From contig JAZQIZ010000001.1 in NCBI GenBank assembly GCA_045541395.1, positions 365,633-429,632 on the forward strand: a stretch of DNA of 64,000 nt, in the 5' to 3' direction. The notes beneath the pieces were generated by a model, which saw only the letters and a list, made by a program, of their open reading frames with translations, was not told the origin of the DNA and ran no database searches. Source of the stretch: JAZRWQ01 sp045541395 (GTDB lineage Bacteria > Bacillota > Clostridia > Oscillospirales > UMGS1783). The translations under genes were made by a program, and so were the position numbers. This document shows positions 8,631-16,513 of the stretch, piece after piece. Each line of letters starts with the position of its first letter. Within the stretch, counting starts at the first letter, position 1.

Positions 8631-9234
8631 AATGATGCTCCATCAACTGTGAAATTTCATTCATAAGATAATCACTTGCCTTAATCAACGAATCGGGTTT
8701 AGCATCCTGAATACCAATTTCTCTTAAAATTATAGGCTTACCAAACGTAACGAAGACTCTTCTAAATACTTTGACTCTGCCTCCTTTGGTATAAATGCCT
8801 ACAGGCACAATAGGAGAATTGGTTTTAAAAGCAAACTGAACTGCGCCAAGCTTGGCACTTGAGCTTTCATCGGGAGCAACTCTTGTTCCCTGCGGAAAAA
8901 TGCCTAGTATATGGCCGTTTTTTAAAAGAGAAAGAGATGTTTTTACTGCATTAAGATCTGCCTTTGAACGATCCACAGAAAATGCCTTAAGATTATGTAA
9001 CAACCAAGCTAAAAACTTATTCTTAAAAAGCTCTATCTTAGCCATAAAATGAACATATCGTTTTCTTTCGGCGCAAGCTACTATAACAGGATCCACCATG
9101 GAAATATGGTTAGCGGCAATAATATATCCACCTTTTAGTTCTTCGGAATTAAGAACTTCCCTGTTATTATATTTAACAAAAAACAAAGCTTTTATCAAAA
9201 CAATAGCAATAGCACGAATAACCTTGTAGAACAT
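8623..9234 (-). CDS. plsC: 1-acyl-sn-glycerol-3-phosphate acyltransferase
   Basis: PlsC acylates lysophosphatidate to phosphatidate, the substrate of CdsA encoded 4 kb downstream. The acyltransferase box NHISMVD (HxxxxD) and the glycerophosphate-binding FPQGTR (usually FPEGTR) are present in a 203-residue protein with a hydrophobic N-terminus typical of a peripheral or anchored membrane enzyme. Its ATG overlaps the cmk stop by one base (TAATG), and it overlaps the ispH fusion by 8 bases. The cmk-plsC-ispH-rpsA order is common in Firmicutes. Confidence 0.93.
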   Translation of the reverse strand: MFYKVIRAIAIVLIKALFFVKYNNREVLNSEELKGGYIIAANHISMVDPVIVACAERKRYVHFMAKIELFKNKFLAWLLHNLKAFSVDRSKADLNAVKTSLSLLKNGHILGIFPQGTRVAPDESSSAKLGAVQFAFKTNSPIVPVGIYTKGGRVKVFRRVFVTFGKPIILREIGIQDAKPDSLIKASDYLMNEISQLMEHHYE

Positions 9235-9905
9235 TACCCTATTTTCTCCTTTATGATCTCCTCCATTTTTTCCACTGTCTGAGATTCGTTCAGTTCGGAA
9301 TTATCAAGCACGTAAGCGCCCTCAGCGACCTTTAAAGGGGCAATTTCTCTGGTTGAATCATTGGTATCGCGTTCTATGATCTCTTTAAGGACTTGTTCAT
9401 ACTCAACCTTTTCCCCTTTGTTTTTAAGCTCAAGGGTTCTTCTTTGCGCTCGAGCCTGTGCCGAAGCAGTTAAGAAGATTTTCACGTCGGCGTCCGGTAA
9501 AATAACTGTACCTATATCCCTACCGTCCATAATAAGGTTTGTGGTTGAGGCAATATTTCTTTGAAGGTCCAGCAGAAACGCTCTGACCTTAGGGATAGAG
9601 GATACGTCAGACGCAGCCATAGAAACTTCCTGAGTTCTTATGAGAGAAGAAACATCTTCCCCATTAAGAAATACGTGCTGATTGCCTTCTATAAATTTAA
9701 TTTCTACAACAATGTCCTTTAAATGCGGCGCAACAGACTCTTCATCCTTAAGTAATGCCACACCCTGTCTTAAGCAGTAAAGACCAACAGCGCGGTATAA
9801 CGCGCCGGTATCCATATAAATAAAAGACATTTTCTTTGCCAAAGCCTTTGCAGCGCTGCTTTTGCCTGCGCCTGCAGGGCCGTCAATCGCTATATTTACA
9901 GCCAT
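9234..9905 (-). CDS. cmk: Cytidylate kinase
   Basis: Cmk phosphorylates CMP and dCMP. The P-loop DGPAGAGKSS starts at residue 8, and DTGALYRAV and MDGRDIGTVILP are the usual substrate-binding segments. The start ATG has AGGAGG six bases upstream; an upstream in-frame start would lie inside the preceding gene. It is 223 residues, normal length. It is translationally coupled to plsC through a one-base overlap. Cytoplasmic nucleotide metabolism. Confidence 0.96.
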   Translation of the reverse strand: MAVNIAIDGPAGAGKSSAAKALAKKMSFIYMDTGALYRAVGLYCLRQGVALLKDEESVAPHLKDIVVEIKFIEGNQHVFLNGEDVSSLIRTQEVSMAASDVSSIPKVRAFLLDLQRNIASTTNLIMDGRDIGTVILPDADVKIFLTASAQARAQRRTLELKNKGEKVEYEQVLKEIIERDTNDSTREIAPLKVAEGAYVLDNSELNESQTVEKMEEIIKEKIG

Positions 9906-9915
9906 AATGTTCCTC

Positions 9916-11160
9916 CTATGAATTCCATACCTTTTCGGTAATTGCACTTGCCGCAGCTGCGGCTGTAGAAAAAGCTATTTGCAAATTAAAACCTCCGGTA
10001 AGGGCATCGACATCAATAACCTCACCGGCAAAATACAACCCCTCACATAATTTTGACTCCATTGTTTTGGGCGAGATCTCCTTTACGTTAACTCCGCCTG
10101 CTGTTACTACCGCTTCAGTGATAGGCCTTCTGTTGCTTATTTTAACTGTAAAGTTTTTAATCAAATTAACCAGTCTTAAACGCTCTTCTTTTGTGACAGT
10201 ATTCACCTGTTTAATAGGAGAAATACCGGAAAGCTCCACTATAACAGGGATAAGCTTTTGCGGCAATAAAGCAGAAAGAGAATTTTTAAATTCTTTATTC
10301 TGTGCAGTACCAAAATCCCTTAGAATTCGATTATCCAAAGCTTTCTCATCAAGAGCCGGTTTCAAATCTATTATAGCCTTATAATTATTGATATTTTCTT
10401 CCCGCATATAAGCTGAAGCGGTTAAAACCAACGGACCTGATATCCCGAAATGAGTAAAAAGCATCTCCCCTTGCTCGGAATAAATAACCTTTTCTCCGGC
10501 ATCCTTAAAGGTGACCGCAACGTTCTTTAAAGATAGACCTTGTAACCGGGAACAAAATTTATCCTCAGACTCAAGCGGGATCAAGGAAGCTCTCGGTGCA
10601 ATAACGGTATGACCAAAGGCTTTTGCAAACCTATATCCATCACCTGTACTGCCTGTTTTAGGATAAGACAACCCGCCGGTTGCAATGATCACATTATCAT
10701 ATTCACGGCCATTAACAATAAAACCATCACTATAATTAATATTATTGACAGCTTCACGAATAATACTGACAGACGAGCCATCAATATTTCTTAAAAAGAA
10801 TGAAACAACGTCCAGAGCCCGATCCGAAACGGGAAAAACGCGATTTCCCCTTTCTGTTTTCAAGGGAAGACCGTTTGACTCCAGAATATTCATCAGATCT
10901 TCCGGCAGGAATGAAGAATAAGAGCTGTACATAAACCGATTATTAGTAACAGTGCTGTTCATGAGCCCCTCTATAGAGCTGTTATTTGTAATATTACATC
11001 TTCCCTTGCCTGTAATTCCAAGTTTCATTCCAAGGCGGTTATTCTTTTCATAAAGATCTGCCTCAATACCGTTCAAAGAAAGCATATATGCGCTAAAAAG
11101 ACCGGCGGCGCCTGCTCCGATAATTGCTGCGGCTTTTTTATTACGGCTCATTACTATCAC
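9916..11160 (-). CDS. BaiN/HI0933-like NAD(P)/FAD-dependent oxidoreductase
   Basis: A flavoprotein of the HI0933/BaiN family. The N-terminal FAD-binding Rossmann motif GAGAAGLFSAYML, the GKGRCNITNN segment characteristic of the family, and the C-terminal YFAGEVIDVDALTGGFNLQ are all visible. The physiological substrate of most members is unknown; some clostridial relatives reduce bile-acid intermediates, but nothing here supports that specifically. The start is GTG at 11160 (GGAG four bases upstream) or ATG at 11151; both overlap rpiR. Ten bases separate it from cmk. Confidence 0.88.
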   Translation of the reverse strand: MIVMSRNKKAAAIIGAGAAGLFSAYMLSLNGIEADLYEKNNRLGMKLGITGKGRCNITNNSSIEGLMNSTVTNNRFMYSSYSSFLPEDLMNILESNGLPLKTERGNRVFPVSDRALDVVSFFLRNIDGSSVSIIREAVNNINYSDGFIVNGREYDNVIIATGGLSYPKTGSTGDGYRFAKAFGHTVIAPRASLIPLESEDKFCSRLQGLSLKNVAVTFKDAGEKVIYSEQGEMLFTHFGISGPLVLTASAYMREENINNYKAIIDLKPALDEKALDNRILRDFGTAQNKEFKNSLSALLPQKLIPVIVELSGISPIKQVNTVTKEERLRLVNLIKNFTVKISNRRPITEAVVTAGGVNVKEISPKTMESKLCEGLYFAGEVIDVDALTGGFNLQIAFSTAAAAASAITEKVWNS

Positions 11161-12037
11161 TCTTCTCCGGGGCTACCGAATGGGTTTTATCATAAACGTC
11201 ATACTCATCGTAAATATCTTCCAGTTCAGTGAATATTTCTTCGATTTCATTTTTTTTACGCATTGTTACACCAACAATAAGCGCGTTTATTAAACTCATT
11301 GGAGCAACTAAAGAATCGACATAAGAAGCCATATCGCTTCTTGAAATAAGCAAATGAGTTGCCTCTATAGCAACAGGTGCAGTTTTACTGTCAGTTATAG
11401 AAATAACCTTCGCACCTCTGTTTTTAGCAAAGCGCAATGCTTTTACTGTTCTTTGAGAATAACGGGGAAAGCTTATTCCGATAACAACGTCATCCTTACC
11501 TATTCTGATCATCTGCTCAAAAACTTCGCTGGCTCCGTTAACCTCAATAAGACGGATATTATCAAAAATAAGATTAAGATTAAAACTTAAAAAATATGCC
11601 AGAGTGCTTGAACTGCGTGCACCGATAATGTAAATTTTACGCGCATTCACTATAGCATCAATAGAATTATTAAATTCTATTTCATCGACTCTGTTAAGAG
11701 TTTCCGAGATATTTGCTATATCGGAATTCAACATACTGTGTAACACACCGTTTTCGGAAATACGATCTTCCGTTACGTGAACACGTTGAACAACAGTAAG
11801 CTTATTTTTAATTAGTTGCTGAAGAACCTTTTTTAGATCGGGATAACCGTCATAACCCAGCTCAACAACAAAGCGAACTACCGTAGATTCACTAACGCCT
11901 ACTGTACTGCCAAGTTTTGCGGCTGTCATAAAAGCAGCTTTATCGTAATGGTCCAATATGTATTTGGCAATAGCCTTCTGCCCTTTTGAAAAGGAAGAAT
12001 AGGACTCTTCTAATTTTGTTAATAAGTCTGAAGACAT
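11141..12037 (-). CDS. RpiR/MurR-family transcriptional regulator
   Basis: A 298-residue regulator with an N-terminal HTH_6 domain (AAKLGSTVGVSESTVVRFVV around residues 38-60) and a C-terminal SIS sugar-phosphate-binding domain (KIYIIGARSSSTLAYFLSF near residue 130). The family senses phosphorylated sugars and usually controls nearby sugar catabolism genes, yet no sugar operon adjoins; it instead heads the BaiN-like, cmk, plsC, ispH-rpsA run. The start ATG has GGAGG five bases upstream, and a consensus promoter lies ahead. The effector cannot be told from sequence. Confidence 0.9.
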   Translation of the reverse strand: MSSDLLTKLEESYSSFSKGQKAIAKYILDHYDKAAFMTAAKLGSTVGVSESTVVRFVVELGYDGYPDLKKVLQQLIKNKLTVVQRVHVTEDRISENGVLHSMLNSDIANISETLNRVDEIEFNNSIDAIVNARKIYIIGARSSSTLAYFLSFNLNLIFDNIRLIEVNGASEVFEQMIRIGKDDVVIGISFPRYSQRTVKALRFAKNRGAKVISITDSKTAPVAIEATHLLISRSDMASYVDSLVAPMSLINALIVGVTMRKKNEIEEIFTELEDIYDEYDVYDKTHSVAPEKSDSNEP

Positions 12038-12068
12038 AAAATCCTCCAAGTTATTATTTTGTTTTATT

Positions 12069-12097
12069 ATTTTATCATTTTAGATTTGTGTTTACAA
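12069..12097 (-). promoter_or_regulatory. SigA-type promoter of rpiR
   Basis: TTGTAA (12092-12097) and TAAAAT (12069-12074) with a 17-base spacer on the minus strand, about 30 bases upstream of the rpiR start. Confidence 0.7.
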
Positions 12098-12107
12098 GTT
12101 TTTTTGC

Positions 12108-12140
12108 ATAAAAATAAAGCGGAGATTTCATTTTCTCCGC
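12108..12140 (-). terminator. Intrinsic terminator of the pdaB-unknown-OB operon
   Basis: GCGGAGA (12119-12125) pairs with TCTCCGC (12134-12140); the minus-strand transcript then reads TTTATTTTT. Confidence 0.8.
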
Positions 12141-12205
12141 CTTATAACCAATATTTTTATATATTATACCTAAAATAAATGTTTTTTAATGCAATTTTTC
12201 TTGCA

Positions 12206-12823
12206 TTATTCTGCAAGGTCCAGCTCCGAAACGGAAATTTCATTTGCTATTTTTTCAATTTTTCCATTTTCGGTTTGCTTTAAGTATTTTCTGCTTTGAA
12301 TTCTTCCCGTAATACGTATCTTTGTTCCAACGTTCATACCGGAAGCAAATACTGCGTTTCTCCCCCAGGCAATACAAGGGATATAATCACTTTTTCCATT
12401 TCGCCTGTTTACTGCAAGCATTATATCGGATATCTCCCTGTTTAATGGAGTTTTTCTAAAAACTACGGGCTTACAAATAAAGCCTTCAATCTGAGCTTCG
12501 TTATCGAATAACGGCTCTCTGTTGATCAAAAGATCTATTTTTTGCGCAAACAAAGTTAAAATCAGCTTATTCTTTCCGTTTTCCCAAAAGTTTTTAGAAC
12601 GGTATTCCCCTACAACTCTCAAATTATCGTCTATGGATATATTCTTCATTGGATACAACTTTTGTGAAACAATTACGTCTACTTTATCATACACGCCACT
12701 GCAGCGACATACCAAGACCTCCACTTTATAAAATTCTTCATTATAACAGCTATGGCTATACACCGGTGGCGTTTTTACAACACCTGAAACGGTTACTGTA
12801 TTGCTTTTGTATTCCGAACACAC
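12206..12823 (-). CDS. SSB-like protein with two OB-fold halves
   Basis: A 205-residue protein. The second half (from about residue 105) matches the single-stranded DNA-binding protein pattern: IEGFICKPVVFRKTPLNR, MLAVNRRNGKSDYIPCIAWG, then GRIQSRKY. The first half (VTVSGVVKTPPVYSHSCYNE, with a later VVGEYRSKNFW) reads as a second, diverged OB fold. It has no acidic C-terminal tail of the replicative SSB kind, so it is probably an accessory or specialised ssDNA-binding protein. The start is GTG with AAGGAGG seven bases upstream, and it overlaps the preceding gene by 31 bases. A terminator follows. Confidence 0.75.
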   Translation of the reverse strand: MCSEYKSNTVTVSGVVKTPPVYSHSCYNEEFYKVEVLVCRCSGVYDKVDVIVSQKLYPMKNISIDDNLRVVGEYRSKNFWENGKNKLILTLFAQKIDLLINREPLFDNEAQIEGFICKPVVFRKTPLNREISDIMLAVNRRNGKSDYIPCIAWGRNAVFASGMNVGTKIRITGRIQSRKYLKQTENGKIEKIANEISVSELDLAE

Positions 12824-13326
12824 AGAGCATCCTCCTTATGGGATAGTACTAAAATCGAATATGCGAAAATTGCCGTATAAATATTTTTTATGGGGCAAAT
12901 GTTGTTAATAACACATTCCTGTATCTCAAAACCGCGAACCTTTCTGGCTATATTAAGCGCCAAACTACACTCATTGATCCCAGATAATGAGATTGTATTT
13001 TTTTCGCCCACTCCGCAAGAGACAACATAGGAGTATGGCGGCACAATATCATAAGCCATAAATTCAGAATTATCAAGTAACACCACAGCATTTTTTATGA
13101 ATTTTATTTGAGATAGTCTTTCACAGCACAACAAAACGTACTTTGCTTTAGATATTACACTGTCTTTGTTAGAGTATTCCGTAACAAGAAAGTCCAACTG
13201 ATTATTTGCACTGTCATATATTTTTTTATTATTTTTTATATAAATTAAATTTTTGTCCTTTAAACAATTGATGAATTGATTGGTATTGAAATTTTTTCTG
13301 TCTGTTACTATGTCTACTCTAACCAT
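12793..13326 (-). CDS. Unrecognised 177-residue cytoplasmic protein
   Basis: I do not recognise this protein. It begins MVRVDIVTDRKNFNTNQF and has no signal peptide or membrane segment. It alternates beta-type hydrophobic stretches with charged loops (YVLLCCERLSQIKFIKNAVV, YSYVVSCGVGEKNTISLSGI), suggesting an alpha/beta fold, and holds six or so scattered cysteines with no zinc pattern. It is encoded between a PdaB-like deacetylase (12 bases upstream) and the OB-fold gene (31-base overlap), so the three are one transcript. The SCGVGEKNTISLS stretch faintly recalls Mur-ligase-like sequences, too weakly for a call. Confidence 0.7.
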   Translation of the reverse strand: MVRVDIVTDRKNFNTNQFINCLKDKNLIYIKNNKKIYDSANNQLDFLVTEYSNKDSVISKAKYVLLCCERLSQIKFIKNAVVLLDNSEFMAYDIVPPYSYVVSCGVGEKNTISLSGINECSLALNIARKVRGFEIQECVINNICPIKNIYTAIFAYSILVLSHKEDALCVRNTKAIQ

Positions 13327-13338
13327 ACTTCTCCTATG

Positions 13339-14127
13339 CTAAACTGACGTCTTGTTTGTTTCCGTTGAAATATATTGTTCCCCTTGGCTGTTAATTTTAT
13401 AATTCTCTTTGTATATTAATTCCGATATTTTAACTAATCTGAGCCCCTTTCCCTGAAGTGTTTCAATAATTGCCGGCAACGCTTCGGGAGTATGAAGGGC
13501 TGCATTGTGAAACAGCACGATCGATCCTTCCTTGGCTTTTGACACTACCCTTTCTGTAATTTCTTCGGCAGAAAGGTCCTTCCAGTCAAGACTGTCCACA
13601 TCCCACTGCACTGAATAGTATCCGTTTTCAAAAAGTGTGGAGATCACATTATTGTTATAGTCGCCGTAAGGTGGTCGGAATAGGATCGGTCTTTCGCCTG
13701 TTATCTTTTGAATTTTCATAGAACAGTTTTCAACTTCCTTCAACATATCTTCCTCTGACAACTGGGTCATATGCGGATGTGTATCGGAATGGTTCATTAT
13801 TTCGTGGCCAGCCTCATAAAGAGCTTTAACCGATTCAGGATATTTATCGGCCCACTCTCCCACAACAAAAAAGGTTGCTTTTACTTTATACTTTTCAAGA
13901 ATTTCTATTATCTCTTCGGTATCTTCATTGCCCCATGCTGCATCAAAGCTTATTGCCATTAAATTATCTGATCTGCTTACTCTGTAAATAGGCAACTCTT
14001 TCCCTTGAAAAGTATTATTTACGGCAAGATCATTATTAACAGCACCTGCGCAAATTGCTGCCGCAACAAGCATAAATGAAAGCACGCAAACAAGTATTGT
14101 TTGTTTTCTGAATAAAAATATTTTCAC
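13339..14127 (-). CDS. PdaB-like polysaccharide deacetylase
   Basis: A NodB-homology deacetylase of 262 residues with an N-terminal signal or anchor segment (about residues 9-29). The PdaB-type catalytic block SFDAAWGNEDT replaces the usual DDG, the metal-binding histidines are in NHSDTHPHM, and RPPYGDYN and VLFHN complete the fold. PdaB is needed for spore cortex maturation in Bacillus; a sporulation role here is inference, supported by a SigK-like gene 32 kb away. It heads a transcript with an unknown gene and the OB-fold gene. It acts outside the membrane. Confidence 0.88.
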   Translation of the reverse strand: MKIFLFRKQTILVCVLSFMLVAAAICAGAVNNDLAVNNTFQGKELPIYRVSRSDNLMAISFDAAWGNEDTEEIIEILEKYKVKATFFVVGEWADKYPESVKALYEAGHEIMNHSDTHPHMTQLSEEDMLKEVENCSMKIQKITGERPILFRPPYGDYNNNVISTLFENGYYSVQWDVDSLDWKDLSAEEITERVVSKAKEGSIVLFHNAALHTPEALPAIIETLQGKGLRLVKISELIYKENYKINSQGEQYISTETNKTSV

Positions 14128-14171
14128 TGCTTACCCCTCCTGTTTATATTCTATTGCAAAGGAAAAGCTGA

Positions 14172-14206
14172 TATGAAAAAAATGAAAGAGAATCCTCTTT
14201 CATTTT
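14172..14206 (-). terminator. Terminator overlapping the end of the AlkD-like gene
   Basis: A 12-bp AT-rich stem (AAAATGAAAGAG with its complement) whose 5' arm contains the stop codon of the AlkD-like gene, followed by Ts on the minus strand. Confidence 0.7.
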
Positions 14207-14871
14207 ATTCTAAGTGATCTTAAATATTCTTTTGTTTCTTTTGTGATACGGAAGCTGTCTATTGCTTTTTGGATTGTTTTATTATGGCACCAAACCGAAA
14301 GTTTTTTGCGTTCAAGTATTTTAATTGCATAATCATATTGCTTACATAAAGCCTCGGCAAAATACCATGCTATCATCATATTGATATAATACTTCTCGGA
14401 ACGTATACTTGCAACAAGATAAAGATGGTCTTCTGAAAAATATTTATCCAAATAATTCACCATAAGCATTTCTATGGCAAAACGGACAGTATATTCTTTG
14501 TCACTTTTGAGCCATAACAGTATTTTATCCATAAGCTTTTGCGGTTCTTGTTTCAGGGCTTTCGGGCGAAGGATATCACAGGTTGCCCAATTATTAATAT
14601 AAGGCAAAAATCTTTCCACTTCCAAAAGACAACTATCAAAATCTTTAATCGATGAGATCAGACAACAATGAATATTGTTTTCCTCATAATATTCATGAGG
14701 CAAACAGCACAAGAATTCCTTTGCTTTTTCCGTACCCTGTATTTGGGAAGCAATTCTTTTTATTTGCGGCACACGGACCCCTATTACTCGGTCGTCATTT
14801 ATACCGGGCATTAGTTTTAAATGAAATTCTTTATACTTCAGATCCTGATATTTAAAAAGCAATTCCTTCAT
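14200..14871 (-). CDS. AlkD-like DNA alkylation repair protein (HEAT-repeat)
   Basis: A 223-residue all-helical protein of the AlkD/DUF DNA-alkylation-repair family, glycosylases that remove bulky alkylated bases without flipping them. The family's GVRVPQIKRIASQI near the start and the YINNWATCDILRP segment around residue 95 (with the conserved Trp and Asp) are visible; HEAT-like repeats follow. The start has AGGGG five bases upstream, and an alternative start nine codons earlier lacks one. It is flanked by terminators on both sides, so it seems to be its own transcript. Substrate is not predictable. Confidence 0.85.
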   Translation of the reverse strand: MKELLFKYQDLKYKEFHLKLMPGINDDRVIGVRVPQIKRIASQIQGTEKAKEFLCCLPHEYYEENNIHCCLISSIKDFDSCLLEVERFLPYINNWATCDILRPKALKQEPQKLMDKILLWLKSDKEYTVRFAIEMLMVNYLDKYFSEDHLYLVASIRSEKYYINMMIAWYFAEALCKQYDYAIKILERKKLSVWCHNKTIQKAIDSFRITKETKEYLRSLRIK

Positions 14872-14883
14872 ATTGACCCCTAA

Positions 14884-14912
14884 AAAAGCGAGTATCAAGA
14901 AGATACTCGCTA
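14884..14912 (-). terminator. Terminator of the membrane-anchored unknown gene
   Basis: AGCGAGTATC (14887-14896) pairs with GATACTCGCT (14902-14911); the minus-strand transcript continues into six Ts. It lies 7 bases past the stop at 14919. Confidence 0.9.
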
Positions 14913-14918
14913 AAAAAT

Positions 14919-15608
14919 TTAAATTTTTCTTGTTTTTATTATAATAATCGAAACAACAGCAACGTCTATTATTATAATAATCGCCGCGATAATCACAAGG
15001 ATAGCAAAAAGGCTCATCCCTTGCGGCTCATTATCAGGCGCAATAGTAGCTTCGGTAAACAGATCGTCCTTGATCTTAAAACTATTTAATGCCGACACCT
15101 CATCGGAACTAAATAGCGGACTGTCAAAATGGGTAAAGGTTAACGTATAGATATAGTTTACGCTGGCAAAAGAATATATCTTTTGATAAGTAGTATAAGA
15201 ATCCCCGCTGATAATTACGTCAAACTCTATATTCCACTCAATAGCATCATATCCATTGACTACGGTAAGCTTATTTGAAACGTCATTTATATTCACAACA
15301 GCGTCTTCTCCGTAAGAGAGAGATTCACTTTCTAACTGAGCCTTCATAGGCTCTATAAGAGCCTCAACGTATTCTTTATCTACGTTTTTATAGTTATCAC
15401 CATCAGCATTGGGAGAAATAACAATACTAATGTTATGAGAATTTGCCGCATCTACCCATATATCGGAACTGTCGAAATTCTGTTTTTGGTAGTTTTCAGG
15501 CAGTTCTATAGAATAAGTTGCACCGTCATACGCACAAATATTGAACGCCGAAAACATACACATAACGATGAGGATCAAACTAAATAACAAGCAAAATCTT
15601 TTGTTCAT
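14919..15608 (-). CDS. Surface protein of unknown function, signal peptide plus C-terminal anchor
   Basis: I do not recognise the family. The 229-residue protein has a hydrophobic signal sequence (about residues 5-26, ending FNICA), an extracellular beta-rich domain starting YSIELPENYQKQNFDSSDIW, and a single membrane helix near residues 200-222 followed by a short KTRK tail inside the cell. The folded part resembles small PsbP- or YfiO-like secreted domains in style (YIYTLTF near the end), but no motif is diagnostic. Monocistronic, with its own terminator. Confidence 0.75.
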   Translation of the reverse strand: MNKRFCLLFSLILIVMCMFSAFNICAYDGATYSIELPENYQKQNFDSSDIWVDAANSHNISIVISPNADGDNYKNVDKEYVEALIEPMKAQLESESLSYGEDAVVNINDVSNKLTVVNGYDAIEWNIEFDVIISGDSYTTYQKIYSFASVNYIYTLTFTHFDSPLFSSDEVSALNSFKIKDDLFTEATIAPDNEPQGMSLFAILVIIAAIIIIIDVAVVSIIIIKTRKI

Positions 15609-15630
15609 TGTAGTTTCCTTCTGCGAAAAT

Positions 15631-15657
15631 AAAAAGCCGATTCTAAATCAGCTTTTT
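15631..15657 (-). terminator. Terminator after deoC
   Basis: AAAAAGCTGATT pairs with AATCGGCTTTTT on the minus strand (two G-T pairs), with Ts continuing. It follows the deoC stop by 14 bases. Confidence 0.8.
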
Positions 15658-15670
15658 ATTATGTATTTAA

Positions 15671-16492
15671 TTAATAAGCGTTCTTAGTAATAGTAACAGC
15701 ACCGGAAGGACACTGAGACTTGCAACGACCGCAGTTGGTGCACTTATGTTCAGTGTTACCGGTAACGATACCGATACCGCCGCTGGTACCAATTCTGGTA
15801 GCGCCGCAAGCGATCATCTTCTTAGCGTCATCCATATTTCTAACGCCGCCGGAAGCCTTAATGCCCATGAAGGGGCCAACAGCCTGTCTGATAAGAGCAA
15901 CGTCTTCAGCGGTAGCACCACCAGTTGAGAAACCGGTGGAAGTCTTTACGAACTGAGCGCCTGCCTCTACACAGATCTTAGAAACTTTAACCTTTTCCTC
16001 ATCGGTAAGAAGGCAGGTTTCAATAATAACCTTAACGAGTGTGCCGTTGGCAGCTTTAACTACTGCAGCAATATCTTCTTTAACGAGTTCCCAGTTGCAA
16101 TCTTTGATAGCGCCAATGTTAGCAACCATATCGATTTCCTGAGCACCGTTAGCAATAGCATCTATAGTTTCAACAGCCTTAACAAAAGGAGTATTTGCAC
16201 CTAAGGGGAAACCGATAACTGTACATACGTTAACGCCTGTACCCTTAAGTCTCTGTGCAGCATACTTTACATGAATGGGGTTAAAGCATACAGATGCAAA
16301 CTTATATTCAATAGCTTCCTGGCAGAACTTCTCGATCTTAGAAAGAGGAGTATTTGCAGCAAGAACTGTATGGTCAATATAGGAATTAACCGGCTTGTCT
16401 GTAGCGGCAGGTGCACCTACAGGGAAATTTGTTTGCTGTTTTGCAACTTCTTTTGCGATAGCTTCAATAAGATTAGACATATTGATATCCAT
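15671..16492 (-). CDS. deoC: Deoxyribose-phosphate aldolase with C-terminal 4Fe-4S motif
   Basis: DeoC cleaves 2-deoxyribose 5-phosphate to acetaldehyde and glyceraldehyde 3-phosphate. The Schiff-base lysine is in FVKTSTGFSTGG and the second lysine in GIKASGGVRN, so the active site looks intact. At 273 residues it is about 50 longer than usual: there is an N-terminal leader of about 35 residues, and the C-terminus ends HKCTNCGRCKSQCPSGAV, a complete CxxCxxCxxxCP ferredoxin-type motif (Cys251, 254, 257, 261). I cannot say what the cluster does. A ROK kinase gene precedes it by 21 bases in the same transcript. Confidence 0.92.
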   Translation of the reverse strand: MDINMSNLIEAIAKEVAKQQTNFPVGAPAATDKPVNSYIDHTVLAANTPLSKIEKFCQEAIEYKFASVCFNPIHVKYAAQRLKGTGVNVCTVIGFPLGANTPFVKAVETIDAIANGAQEIDMVANIGAIKDCNWELVKEDIAAVVKAANGTLVKVIIETCLLTDEEKVKVSKICVEAGAQFVKTSTGFSTGGATAEDVALIRQAVGPFMGIKASGGVRNMDDAKKMIACGATRIGTSGGIGIVTGNTEHKCTNCGRCKSQCPSGAVTITKNAY

Positions 16493-16513
16493 TACTAAAC
16501 TCTCCTTAAAACT

